This document shows, in pieces, positions 1-7,556 of a stretch of 26,965 bases of DNA (within the stretch, counting starts at the first letter, position 1; every line of letters begins with the position of its first letter). The notes under the pieces are model-generated. The model made no database searches, was not told the origin of the DNA, and saw only the letters and a program-made list of their open reading frames with translations. Source of the DNA: a virus; the IMG/VR virus record IMGVR_UViG_3300017749_000107, positions 1 through 26,965 of that record; one strand, 5' to 3'. Position numbers and translations under genes: made by a program.

Positions 1-159
1 GGGCGTATTCTTGGGGAACTATGGAGAACCACAAACTATGCTGACAAGTCAATCAACGATTACATGATTGATAAACGTCATGCTGTTGCATATCATGGTC
101 AATCGAAAGAAGATATTCAAGAACAACATATCAAGAACAGAGAGTTCCACAATCTTTAA
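1..159 (+). CDS. C-terminal fragment of SNase-like (thermonuclease) protein
   Basis: The reading frame is open from the window edge and stops at TAA 157-159, leaving 52 residues; the start lies upstream. It begins GRILGELW and continues through SINDYMIDKRHAVAYHG. This resembles the C-terminal half of staphylococcal nuclease-type domains, where a Y-G-R motif carries a catalytic arginine and is followed by a V-N-x-x-L-V-x-x-G-x-A-x-x-Y helix. The Arg at fragment residue 2 would be that catalytic arginine. SNase-fold proteins cleave DNA or RNA using calcium; the other active-site residues are outside the window, so activity cannot be judged. It ends 32 bases before gp25 and is separated from it by a late promoter. 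The family call rests on motif resemblance only. A different structural or nuclease protein remains possible. Confidence 0.6.
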   Translation, partial: GRILGELWRTTNYADKSINDYMIDKRHAVAYHGQSKEDIQEQHIKNREFHNL

Positions 160-166
160 CTTTCGT

Positions 167-174
167 TATAAATA
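167..174 (+). promoter_or_regulatory. T4-type late promoter (TATAAATA)
   Basis: An exact TATAAATA lies in the gap between the nuclease-like gene and gp25. It is 17 bases before the gp25 ATG and just before an AGGAG ribosome binding site (180-184). In T4 this octamer is the -10 element read by the gp55 sigma factor with the gp33/gp45 co-activators. It probably drives the gp25-gp6-gp7-position block. Confidence 0.8.
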
Positions 175-191
175 GATTGAGGAGATATTAA

Positions 192-635
192 ATGGCAGCA
201 AACCCTACAGCGTTCAAAGATGCAGAGTCAACTAATGACTCTGACAGAAGTGCTCAGATATATAAAGATATTAATCTGAACTTCTCTATGCATCCTATCA
301 CTGGAGACATTAGTAAGTTATCTAATGTCGAAGCAGTTAAGCGTAGCGTTCGGAATCTTGTGAATACAAATTTCTATGAGCGACCATTTCATCCAGAGAT
401 TGGTTCTAATGTAAGATCAATTCTCTTTGAACCAGTATCATCTCTGGTAGCAGATGTTCTCAAAAGATATGTCGAGGATGTGATTAATAACTTTGAACCA
501 AGAGCAGAACTTATTGACGTAAATGTTAATGCTCAGATTGACAGAAATGCATATGAGGTAGAGGTGAAATTCTATTTGGTTAACTCACCTAGTGGATTGC
601 AAACTGTAAATTTATTTTTAGAAGGTTTGAGATAA
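192..635 (+). CDS. gp25: Baseplate wedge subunit gp25
   Basis: This 147-residue protein belongs to the gp25/GpW-type baseplate wedge family (T4 gp25 has 132 residues). The conserved core runs from about residue 45 to 80: SNVEAVKRSVRNLV, then FYERPFHPEIGSNVRS, then ILFEP. That core is the usual signature of the sheath-initiating wedge protein that contacts gp6 and the first sheath ring. The residues ahead of it form a short polar extension. ATG 192 is supported by AGGAG at 180-184 with a 7-base gap. It is the first gene after a late promoter and is followed nine bases later by gp6, the same order as in other T4-like marine phages. Old databases label the family 'lysozyme-like'; nothing here supports enzymatic activity. 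Confidence 0.93.
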   Translation: MAANPTAFKDAESTNDSDRSAQIYKDINLNFSMHPITGDISKLSNVEAVKRSVRNLVNTNFYERPFHPEIGSNVRSILFEPVSSLVADVLKRYVEDVINNFEPRAELIDVNVNAQIDRNAYEVEVKFYLVNSPSGLQTVNLFLEGLR

Positions 636-644
636 GGAACTAAC

Positions 645-2486
645 ATGGCAACAAAACTACAAGTCACAGAGTTGGACTTTGATGATATCAAAACCAATCT
701 AAAAACATTTATGAAGAATCAATCAGAGTTCTCTGATTATAACTTTGAGGGTTCTGGACTTTCAGCGCTCATTGATGTGCTTGCATACAATACTCATTAC
801 TTGGGCATGAATGCAAATATGGCAGTCAATGAAGCGTTTCTAGATACTGCAACTCTTCGTTCTTCGGTTGTATCTCATGCAAAGACTTTGGGTTATACCC
901 CACGTTCTGCTCGTTCTCCACTTGCGTATATTGATATCCTTGTTAATAATACTACTAATCTTGGCAGTGTCACTCTTGCAAAAGGAACAAAGTTCACAAC
1001 ACAAATCAACAACACGACATATGGATTTATTGTAAACGAAACTATTACGACAACCAAAATTAATGACATTGTTAGATTCCAAAATGTTCCTATCTATGAG
1101 GGAACTCTTGTGACTGCAAAATATACGGTAGACAGTTCTGATTTGGAAAAGAGATTTTTGGTTACAGATAATCGAGCAGACACCACTACTCTAAAGGTAT
1201 CGGTTCAAAACTCTGCTTCTGATTCAACCACAAACATTTACACTCTTGCAACAGATATATCACAAGTAACTGCAACTTCTAATGTTTACTTCTTACAGGA
1301 AGTCGATGATGGAAAGTTTGAGGTTTACTTTGGTGATGGTGTAGTAGGGAACAATCCAACTGATGGAAATATTATTATCCTAGAATATATTGTGACAAAC
1401 AAAGATGCAGCAAATGGCGCAAAGACTTTTAGTGGAACATCATTCAGCGGCATTACAGACTATACTATAACGACAACAGCAGCAGCTGCTGGTGGTGCTG
1501 AACCAGAAACTATTGAGTCTATTAAATACAACGCTCCCTTGGATTATTCGTCACAGGGTCGTGCCGTTACCACTGAAGATTACAAAGTTATTATTCCACA
1601 AGTTTATGCAGACGCACAAGCAGTTCAAGTTTGGGGTGGAGAGGATAATGATCCACCAAGATATGGACAGGTATTTGTTTCCATCAAAACTTCTTCGGGT
1701 ATTAATCTTACTCAAGCACAGAAAGATAATATTACAACCTCATTGGACAGATATAATATTGCTTCTATTCGTCCAACCATTATTGATCCAGAGGTAACAA
1801 AGATTCTTTTAACCTCAACATTTAAGTTTAGCGCTAATGCAACAACTAAGACTGCACAGGATTTAGAAACTATCGTGAGGGATACAATCGTTTCATATAA
1901 CTCTTCTGACTTGCAGGCGTTCGATGGTTTGTTTAGATATTCAAAACTGTCTCGTTTGATTGATGCTAGTGATCCATCTATTCTATCTAACATCACTTCT
2001 CTAAAAATATCTAAATCATTTACGCCCACACTGAATGCAACCAATCAATATATTATTAATTTTTCTAATATGTTATATAATCCACATGGTGGTCATAATT
2101 CTGCATCTGGCGGCATTCTTTCTTCCACTGGATTTACTATTACATCAAATACAAATACTCTTTACTTAGATGATGATGGTAATGGTAATATTCGTTCATA
2201 CTTCTTTGAGTCTGGCACTAATAGAAGTTATGTTGATTCTACATTTGGAACAATTGATTATGCAACTGGCACAATCACATTGCCATCTCTTATTCCATCA
2301 GGCGTTTCTAATACTGATGGAACTATTACTCTCACAGTTCAACCTCGTTCAAATGATGTTGTTCCAGTAAGAAATCAATTATTGGAAATTGATTTAACTA
2401 ATACTTCGATTACAGGTGAGAACGACACAATTGAATCTGGTGGTTCATCTGCTGGAACTGGTTACTCAACCTCATCTTCATATTAA
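645..2486 (+). CDS. gp6: Baseplate wedge subunit gp6 (baseplate J-like)
   Basis: The 613-residue product matches T4 gp6 in position and size (T4 gp6 has 660 residues). The N-terminal third carries the family pattern of a short acidic start, then NFEGSGLSALIDVLAYNTHY and the helix MNANMAVNEAFLDTA, then RSSVVSHAKTLGYTPRSARS. A beta-rich middle follows (EVYFGDGVVGNNPTDGN near residue 225), then a baseplate-J-like segment (SSQGRAVTTEDYKVIIP, near residue 300). gp6 dimers form the continuous inner ring that holds the wedges together and links to gp25 and gp53. The C-terminal 140 residues are Ser/Thr/Asn-rich and probably variable. Start ATG 645 has AAGGAA just upstream, and the gene follows gp25 at nine bases, so the two are probably co-transcribed. 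Confidence 0.92.
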   Translation: MATKLQVTELDFDDIKTNLKTFMKNQSEFSDYNFEGSGLSALIDVLAYNTHYLGMNANMAVNEAFLDTATLRSSVVSHAKTLGYTPRSARSPLAYIDILVNNTTNLGSVTLAKGTKFTTQINNTTYGFIVNETITTTKINDIVRFQNVPIYEGTLVTAKYTVDSSDLEKRFLVTDNRADTTTLKVSVQNSASDSTTNIYTLATDISQVTATSNVYFLQEVDDGKFEVYFGDGVVGNNPTDGNIIILEYIVTNKDAANGAKTFSGTSFSGITDYTITTTAAAAGGAEPETIESIKYNAPLDYSSQGRAVTTEDYKVIIPQVYADAQAVQVWGGEDNDPPRYGQVFVSIKTSSGINLTQAQKDNITTSLDRYNIASIRPTIIDPEVTKILLTSTFKFSANATTKTAQDLETIVRDTIVSYNSSDLQAFDGLFRYSKLSRLIDASDPSILSNITSLKISKSFTPTLNATNQYIINFSNMLYNPHGGHNSASGGILSSTGFTITSNTNTLYLDDDGNGNIRSYFFESGTNRSYVDSTFGTIDYATGTITLPSLIPSGVSNTDGTITLTVQPRSNDVVPVRNQLLEIDLTNTSITGENDTIESGGSSAGTGYSTSSSY

Positions 2487-2496
2487 GGTTTAATAG

Positions 2497-5481
2497 ATGT
2501 CTGGACAAGACCCAACATTAAAGAATAAGGTATCCCCACATATTCAGTCTCAACTGCCTGAGTTTGTACAACAAGATCATCCTTTATTCTCTCTCTTTCT
2601 CAAATACTATTATGAGTTTCTTGAGGCAGGAGAACTGGTCGTTTCTGGTAGTAATAGTTATGTTATTGAAGAAACGATTACAGAGAACAAAATACTTGAC
2701 GAAACAGGAGAGAACATTGTTCTTGAAGAATCTGTTGGAAAGTTTGCCGTGGGGGAAACTATCACTGGTTCTATTACTGGTGCAACCGCTCGTATTCTTG
2801 TTGATGACTTTGATGATAACAAAAGATTATTTGTCACATCCCAACAAAGGTTTCAAACTGGCGAGACATTAACAGGTAGCACCTCTGGTGCAACAACTAC
2901 TGTAGTCTCTTATCGTGGAAACCCTGTACAGAATATTCAACAACTTCTTGCATACGCAGACGTTGATAATACAATCTATGATTTCTTAGATAAGTTTAGA
3001 GATTCCTTTATGGAGTCTATTCCAAACACACTCGCTGATGGTCTTGCAAAAAGAAAACTTGTTAAGAACATTAAAGATATGTACACTGCAAAGGGTACAG
3101 AGGATGGACATAAACTATTCTTTAGAATCCTTTTCAATGAAGAATCAACAATCGTTTATCCTCGTGATAATCTTCTTCGCCCTTCTGACGGAACTTGGTC
3201 TCGTGACTCGATTATAAGAATTACTGAAACTAGTGATTCAGATTTTAACACTGCCATTGGACAAAGGATAACTGGTGTTTCTTCTGGTGCGACAGCGCTA
3301 ATTGGTACGGTTATTAAATTTAGAGAAGGTGCAGTTCAGATTGCTGAATTGAATGTTGACACCAACTCAATCACTGGAACATTCTCTGCTGGGGAAACTA
3401 TCACGACAACTGATACCTCTCGTGACTTAGAAATTTCTGGTGTAATTAAAAGTATTGTTACTGAAGGAACGGTTACTGCTGGTGGTGCATACTATACTAC
3501 TGGTGACAGTATCGTGGTTGGTTCTGGTGGAAATAATGCTGCTGTTGCAAAGGTTGAGTCTGCTGGTACTGGATCGGTTGATAGGATTATTATCCAGAGC
3601 GGCGGTACTGGTTATAAAGTAACTGATTCAGTATCTTTCAATAACACTGACACAGGTGGAGCAGGAGTTGCTGCTGAGATTGCTGTTGTGGGTGGTAGTT
3701 TTATTCTTGAAGGAATAACCTCACCAGATCATTTTATTACAGAAGATGGTTTCCCAATCATCACTGAAGTTGCTGAGTTCCTTCATCAAGAAACCACAGT
3801 AGGAGAAGATGATTTTCTTGTTCTGGAAGATGGTGGACAAATTATTATTGAAGAGGAAACTTTCAATAATCTGGGCGTGAGTGCAGAGATCGGACAGATT
3901 ACTGCCGTTGACATTACAAACCCCGGCAACGGTTTCTTAAAACTTCCTCGTGTTACAGTAACATCTAGTACAGGTAGTGGTGCAAGTCTATTTGCATCTT
4001 CTGTCATTGAACCTAGAATTGGTCACGTTGAAGGCATTTCTATTACAAACTTTGGTTTGGATTATAACGCTGCTCCATCATTGACATTCAATAAGAATGT
4101 TCTGATATCAAATGTATCGGGCGCTTTTATTGCTGGAGATACACTTACTTCACACCAAGCAACTGTTGTATCTTATGATACAAATACACAACTACTTGAA
4201 CTTGCAAGTGATGTTGTGTTTGATGATGGTGATGATATTGCTTCTGTAACTGGTGCTACTGCAACGATTAGACAATCAGATGAAGCAAAAGGAATATCAT
4301 CAATTGGTGTTGTTGGTAACAGTGTTGCTGGTTTTGTAAACGATAGAGGTAAGGTTTCTGTAAACACCATGCGTGTTCAAGACTCTTTCTACTATCAGGA
4401 CTATTCATATGTGGTTCGTATTGGTGAATCAATTAACCAGTGGAGAGAAAGTATTAGACGTTCTGTTCACCCTGCTGGTTGGAACGTATTCGGTGAAGTG
4501 TCTTTTGCATCACAGGTTTCTGCAAATATTCAAATACCAACTGCTGGCGGTATTGCTGACAATCGTAGTAAGGATACATTCTCACCAGAACTTGCATCTA
4601 CATTTACCAACTTGTTTACTACAGTATTTGGTAGAAGGTTGGCAACACCTACACAGAAAACTCTTAACGCAAGTCCAAAGGTTGGCGTTAATGCTCCAGA
4701 AAATCTTCCTTCTGGACAGAGAGATGTTACACTATCAAAAACAACGGTTGTCTCTCTAAAGACAAATCGTGGTTCACATTGGACAGGACATACTTCACTT
4801 GCAAATCTTCCAATCTATGCTTTTGCAGTTCCACCACTTGGAACAGATGAGATTGCATCTGAATATCTTGATCCTGCTGGCAGAAGAATAACTGCTGGTG
4901 CAAATCAAACTCGTGACCTATATAATATTAAGCAGTTTGGTCATCACACCATCAAATCTGTTTCCGACTACGGTTTCCTAAGACTTGAAGAAGGACTAGA
5001 TGGAGATGGCGACAAGATTGTTTTGGAAACAGGTTCGGGGTTCTTAAAAGATGAAGTCATAAAGATTCCAGACACAGCATATACTACAAGGATTAATGTA
5101 CCACCCCCATCTGAAATTATAATAGATCGTGGTGGACTTATCAATTCATTTGATAATGACTTTATAAAGTTCAGTGACGCCGTTCAAAGATTTGATGAGG
5201 GAGATGCCTCTGGAACAATAAGAGATACAGAGGGCAATCATGCAACCTCATTCGATCAGTCTGGATCGCTTGGTATTAGTTTTGATCAGAACAGTGTAAG
5301 ATTTGATACCGCTTCTGGTAACGAACAAGACTTTGAGGTAAAGACATTTGATGAAAGTGATGATACCTTTGATGTAACAACAAATAGTTTTGATGCGTCC
5401 AAAACAATTGGACAGATATCTCTATTCAGCAATAACAATACAACCTTTGATAAAACAACAGAAACTTACGATACCCAATAG
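2497..5481 (+). CDS. Large baseplate/virion structural protein in the gp7 position
   Basis: This 994-residue beta-rich protein follows gp6 directly, where T4 has gp7 (1032 residues). Position and size suggest the gp7-type wedge role, but I do not see enough identity to assign the symbol. The N-terminus (residues 22-46) has FVQQDHPLFSLFLKYYYEFL, a start common in marine T4-like structural proteins. Residues 163-234 form a conserved alpha-helical block (FLDKFRDSFMESIPN through YTAKGTEDGHKLFFRILF). At least four GETxTGxxTGA-type beta repeats occur (about residues 87, 124, 255 and 583). Residues 634-670 contain YSYVVRIGESINQWRESI and HPAGWNVFGE, conserved in this family. The final 115 residues are acidic with a run of Phe-Asp motifs. 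AAGG at 2485-2488 supports ATG 2497. Confidence 0.75.
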   Translation: MSGQDPTLKNKVSPHIQSQLPEFVQQDHPLFSLFLKYYYEFLEAGELVVSGSNSYVIEETITENKILDETGENIVLEESVGKFAVGETITGSITGATARILVDDFDDNKRLFVTSQQRFQTGETLTGSTSGATTTVVSYRGNPVQNIQQLLAYADVDNTIYDFLDKFRDSFMESIPNTLADGLAKRKLVKNIKDMYTAKGTEDGHKLFFRILFNEESTIVYPRDNLLRPSDGTWSRDSIIRITETSDSDFNTAIGQRITGVSSGATALIGTVIKFREGAVQIAELNVDTNSITGTFSAGETITTTDTSRDLEISGVIKSIVTEGTVTAGGAYYTTGDSIVVGSGGNNAAVAKVESAGTGSVDRIIIQSGGTGYKVTDSVSFNNTDTGGAGVAAEIAVVGGSFILEGITSPDHFITEDGFPIITEVAEFLHQETTVGEDDFLVLEDGGQIIIEEETFNNLGVSAEIGQITAVDITNPGNGFLKLPRVTVTSSTGSGASLFASSVIEPRIGHVEGISITNFGLDYNAAPSLTFNKNVLISNVSGAFIAGDTLTSHQATVVSYDTNTQLLELASDVVFDDGDDIASVTGATATIRQSDEAKGISSIGVVGNSVAGFVNDRGKVSVNTMRVQDSFYYQDYSYVVRIGESINQWRESIRRSVHPAGWNVFGEVSFASQVSANIQIPTAGGIADNRSKDTFSPELASTFTNLFTTVFGRRLATPTQKTLNASPKVGVNAPENLPSGQRDVTLSKTTVVSLKTNRGSHWTGHTSLANLPIYAFAVPPLGTDEIASEYLDPAGRRITAGANQTRDLYNIKQFGHHTIKSVSDYGFLRLEEGLDGDGDKIVLETGSGFLKDEVIKIPDTAYTTRINVPPPSEIIIDRGGLINSFDNDFIKFSDAVQRFDEGDASGTIRDTEGNHATSFDQSGSLGISFDQNSVRFDTASGNEQDFEVKTFDESDDTFDVTTNSFDASKTIGQISLFSNNNTTFDKTTETYDTQ

Positions 5482-5491
5482 GGTCAATCGT

Positions 5492-5499
5492 TATAAATA
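5492..5499 (+). promoter_or_regulatory. T4-type late promoter (TATAAATA)
   Basis: An exact TATAAATA begins ten bases after the stop of the gp7-position gene and 37 bases before the ATG at 5529, with AGGAG at 5516-5520. It probably gives the two inserted fibre-like genes their own late transcript. Confidence 0.8.
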
Positions 5500-5528
5500 A
5501 CTACAGGAATTAACTAGGAGAAACCCAA

Positions 5529-6542
5529 ATGGCATATCAATCAATCGGGCGAGGAACTTCTGCAAATGACGGAACAGGTGATGACCTTCGTAGCGGAGCA
5601 GGTAAGATCAACGCCAATTTCGTAGAAGTATACAACAAGCTTGGCAACGGTAGTGCCCTAACAAGTGATACGGTAACACTAAACACTGCAACCCAAACTC
5701 TAACTAATAAAACATTGACTGCACCCACTATTACTGGTGCTGGTGCAATCGCTGGAGTATTCACAGGAAATATTACTGGTAACGTAACTGGTAACTGTTC
5801 TGGAACTTCTGGTTCTACTACTGGTAACGCTGCAACAGCAACTGCTCTTGCAACGGCAAGAACTATTGCTGGTCAGTCATTTGATGGTACAGGCAATATT
5901 ACAATCGCAAGTACAGACTTGAGTAATACGAGTGCAATCACACTATTGACTGCAACCCAAACTCTAACTAATAAAACTCTGACTGCTCCAATCGTTGGTG
6001 GTAGTGTTACTACTGCATCTGGTAATTTGGATTTAGATCCAGCAACTCAGATTGTAGAAGTCAAGGGTGACGGTTCATCAGTTGAAGGACAGATTAAACT
6101 TAACTGTCATGCAAACTCACATGGACAAACAATTAAAGCACAACCACATAGTGCAAACGTAACAAACACAATGTTGCTTCCAGATGGTGCAAACTCTACA
6201 CTGGTAAGTAAGGTGTCTGCTGATGTTCTTACAAACAAAACTCTTGCAGATTTGAAAACAAGCGTTCAGACTATTAGTGGTGCCGGTGCAGTTGACTTAG
6301 TTACTGGTGTAACAGAAATTACAACAACTGGCGCACAGGCATATACACTTGCTAATGGTGTGGTAGGACAACTTAAAGTTATTACTATGGTTGCAGACGG
6401 TGGAGATGGTACTCTTACTCCAACAACCTTGAATGGTGGATCAACTATTACATTCAACGATGTTGGTGATACAGTTCTTCTAGTATATGTAACTACTCTT
6501 GGTTGGACTGTTATTTCTAATAGTGGTGCTACTGTCGCCTAA
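5529..6542 (+). CDS. Fibre-like virion structural protein with TNKTLTAP repeats
   Basis: The 337-residue protein is Thr/Ala/Gly/Asn-rich with no enzymatic motif. It opens with MAYQSIGRGTSANDGTGDDL and INANFVEVYNKLG, an N-terminal module common in marine phage structural proteins. Two copies of TATQTLTNKTLTAP occur near residues 55 and 141, carried on a perfect 29-base DNA repeat. Between them lies a low-complexity stretch of NITGNVTGN type and AATATALATARTIAG, seen in many phage fibre shafts. The last 90 residues (VQTISGAGAVDLVTGVTEI onward) look like a compact beta-rich terminal domain. The gene lies between the gp7-position gene and gp8, which is not the T4 order, and has its own late promoter. 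It is likely a fibre or baseplate decoration; its partner is unknown. Confidence 0.7.
   Translation: MAYQSIGRGTSANDGTGDDLRSGAGKINANFVEVYNKLGNGSALTSDTVTLNTATQTLTNKTLTAPTITGAGAIAGVFTGNITGNVTGNCSGTSGSTTGNAATATALATARTIAGQSFDGTGNITIASTDLSNTSAITLLTATQTLTNKTLTAPIVGGSVTTASGNLDLDPATQIVEVKGDGSSVEGQIKLNCHANSHGQTIKAQPHSANVTNTMLLPDGANSTLVSKVSADVLTNKTLADLKTSVQTISGAGAVDLVTGVTEITTTGAQAYTLANGVVGQLKVITMVADGGDGTLTPTTLNGGSTITFNDVGDTVLLVYVTTLGWTVISNSGATVA
5685..5713 (+). repeat. 29-base direct repeat, copy 1 (TNKTL module)
   Basis: This block is identical to 5949-5977 in the same gene and encodes TATQTLTNKT. Perfect DNA identity suggests recent internal duplication or gene conversion. Confidence 0.85.
5949..5977 (+). 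repeat. 29-base direct repeat, copy 2 (TNKTL module)
   Basis: Second copy of the block at 5685-5713, 264 bases downstream (start to start) and in the same reading frame. The bases after the repeat diverge at the third codon position first. Confidence 0.85.
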
Positions 6543-6557
6543 TAAGGGAAAAAATAA

Positions 6558-7535
6558 ATGGCAATAGATACAATTAAATCCTCAGCAGTACTTGACGGTG
6601 CTATTGCAACAGCTGATATTGCAGATGATGCTGTAACTAATGCAAAGATTGGTTCTGGTGCAGTTGGAGCAACTGAAGTTGCAAGTAATGCTGTAACAAC
6701 TGCAAAGATTGCTAGTGGTGCAGTGACTTCTGCGAAATTAGATACGAATATTGCGATTACTGGTGACTTAACAGTAGATACAAATGTTCTAAAAGTAGAT
6801 TCAACAAATAATAAAGTTGGCATTAATGTAACTTCACCAGATGCAATGCTTCAAGTTCAAAATGGTGACATAACTGTTGGTTGGGCTGATAATTTTATTG
6901 GTACGCAGTTTCAAACTGGTTCAGATTTCCGTCTTGGAATGAAATTTGCAACAGTCGCTAGAACACTAAAACTTGTTGCCGAAACAAATGATAATAACGG
7001 TGAAATTACATTTGAAACAAACGGTTCAGAAAGAGCAAGGGTTACTAATAATGGTATTACATTTAATGGTGACACTGCAGCTGCAAACGCCCTTGACGAT
7101 TATGAAGAAGGCACTTGGACACCATTTTATACCTCTCAACATGGCAATCTTACTTTGAATGGAAACGCAAGTAATACTTCAAGTATGTATACATCTCAAG
7201 GCGGTTCATATATTAAAATTGGTAAAAAGGTTATTTGTCATATGACACTTGCAACAACTGGTGTAACATCATTTGGTGGTAGTGGAAACTTATGGGTTGC
7301 AGGCCTTCCTTTTGCAAACGCTACAACAACTGTAAGTAAACCAAGAGGAGTTAATGGTTGCATGGCTGGAAGATTTAACAGTTTTACACCAGACCAACTA
7401 GTATGTAATAGTAATGCAACAACAATACAAATAAGAGCTGGGTTTGAATCTTATCCAGATATTAATAAACTTGATACGGGCGGCAGTGGTAACCGAAATG
7501 TTATTGAAGCACTTATTGTATACGAAACTGCATAA
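6558..7535 (+). CDS. Tail fibre protein with TTAKIA repeats and DDYEEGT tip domain
   Basis: This 325-residue fibre-like protein begins MAIDTIKSSAVLDGAIATAD. It carries three or four short repeats of the type ADIADDAVTNAKIGSGAV (residues 15-60), a common trimeric-fibre module. Residues 65-175 include KVGINVTSPDAMLQVQNGDI, a pattern shared by many phage fibre shafts. A tip domain begins near residue 175 with ALDDYEEGTWTP and contains SYIKIGKKVICHMTL and GLPFANA. The same domain ends the proteins at 20547-21755 and 22855-23559. It probably trimerises and may bind a host surface ligand, as inferred from architecture. AAGGGA at 6543-6548 supports ATG 6558. It follows the 5529 gene by 15 bases, most likely on the same transcript. 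Confidence 0.78.
   Translation: MAIDTIKSSAVLDGAIATADIADDAVTNAKIGSGAVGATEVASNAVTTAKIASGAVTSAKLDTNIAITGDLTVDTNVLKVDSTNNKVGINVTSPDAMLQVQNGDITVGWADNFIGTQFQTGSDFRLGMKFATVARTLKLVAETNDNNGEITFETNGSERARVTNNGITFNGDTAAANALDDYEEGTWTPFYTSQHGNLTLNGNASNTSSMYTSQGGSYIKIGKKVICHMTLATTGVTSFGGSGNLWVAGLPFANATTTVSKPRGVNGCMAGRFNSFTPDQLVCNSNATTIQIRAGFESYPDINKLDTGGSGNRNVIEALIVYETA
6679..6713 (+). repeat. 35-base shared fibre repeat (TTAKIA module), copy A
   Basis: This block is identical over 35 bases to 23957-23991 in another fibre gene and over 25 bases to 20855-20879 in a third. It encodes ASNAVTTAKIA. Confidence 0.85.
7080..7120 (+). repeat. 41-base shared repeat at fibre tip boundary, copy A
   Basis: The 41 bases are identical to 23203-23243. 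A 23-base core (7092-7114) is also identical at 21336-21358. It encodes the ALDDYEEGTW junction that opens the tip domain of three fibre genes. Confidence 0.9.
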
Positions 7536-7538
7536 ATA
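7531..7538 (+). promoter_or_regulatory. Late promoter-like element (CATAAATA) overlapping stop codon
   Basis: CATAAATA contains the TAA stop (7533-7535) of the upstream fibre gene. It lies 19 bases before the gp8 ATG, with an AGGA ribosome binding site between. It differs from the T4 consensus only at the first base. Confidence 0.65.
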
Positions 7539-7556
7539 ACTTTATAGGAAAAAACA

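Noticed and set aside
192-635. Lysozyme activity for gp25
   Set aside because: It is an old family label; the protein shows only the structural wedge core and no catalytic motif.
4373-4759. A 128-codon + strand frame inside the gp7-position gene
   Set aside because: It is a shifted frame of a well-supported gene with no motif and no ribosome binding site of its own.
5473-5484. ACCC-AATA-GGGT inverted repeat after the gp7-position gene as a terminator
   Set aside because: Only four base pairs and no U-run follow it. It also partly overlaps the stop codon.
6551-6560. AAAATAAATG ahead of the second fibre gene as a late promoter
   Set aside because: The octamer is broken by the start codon itself, leaving no room for a transcript leader with ribosome binding site.
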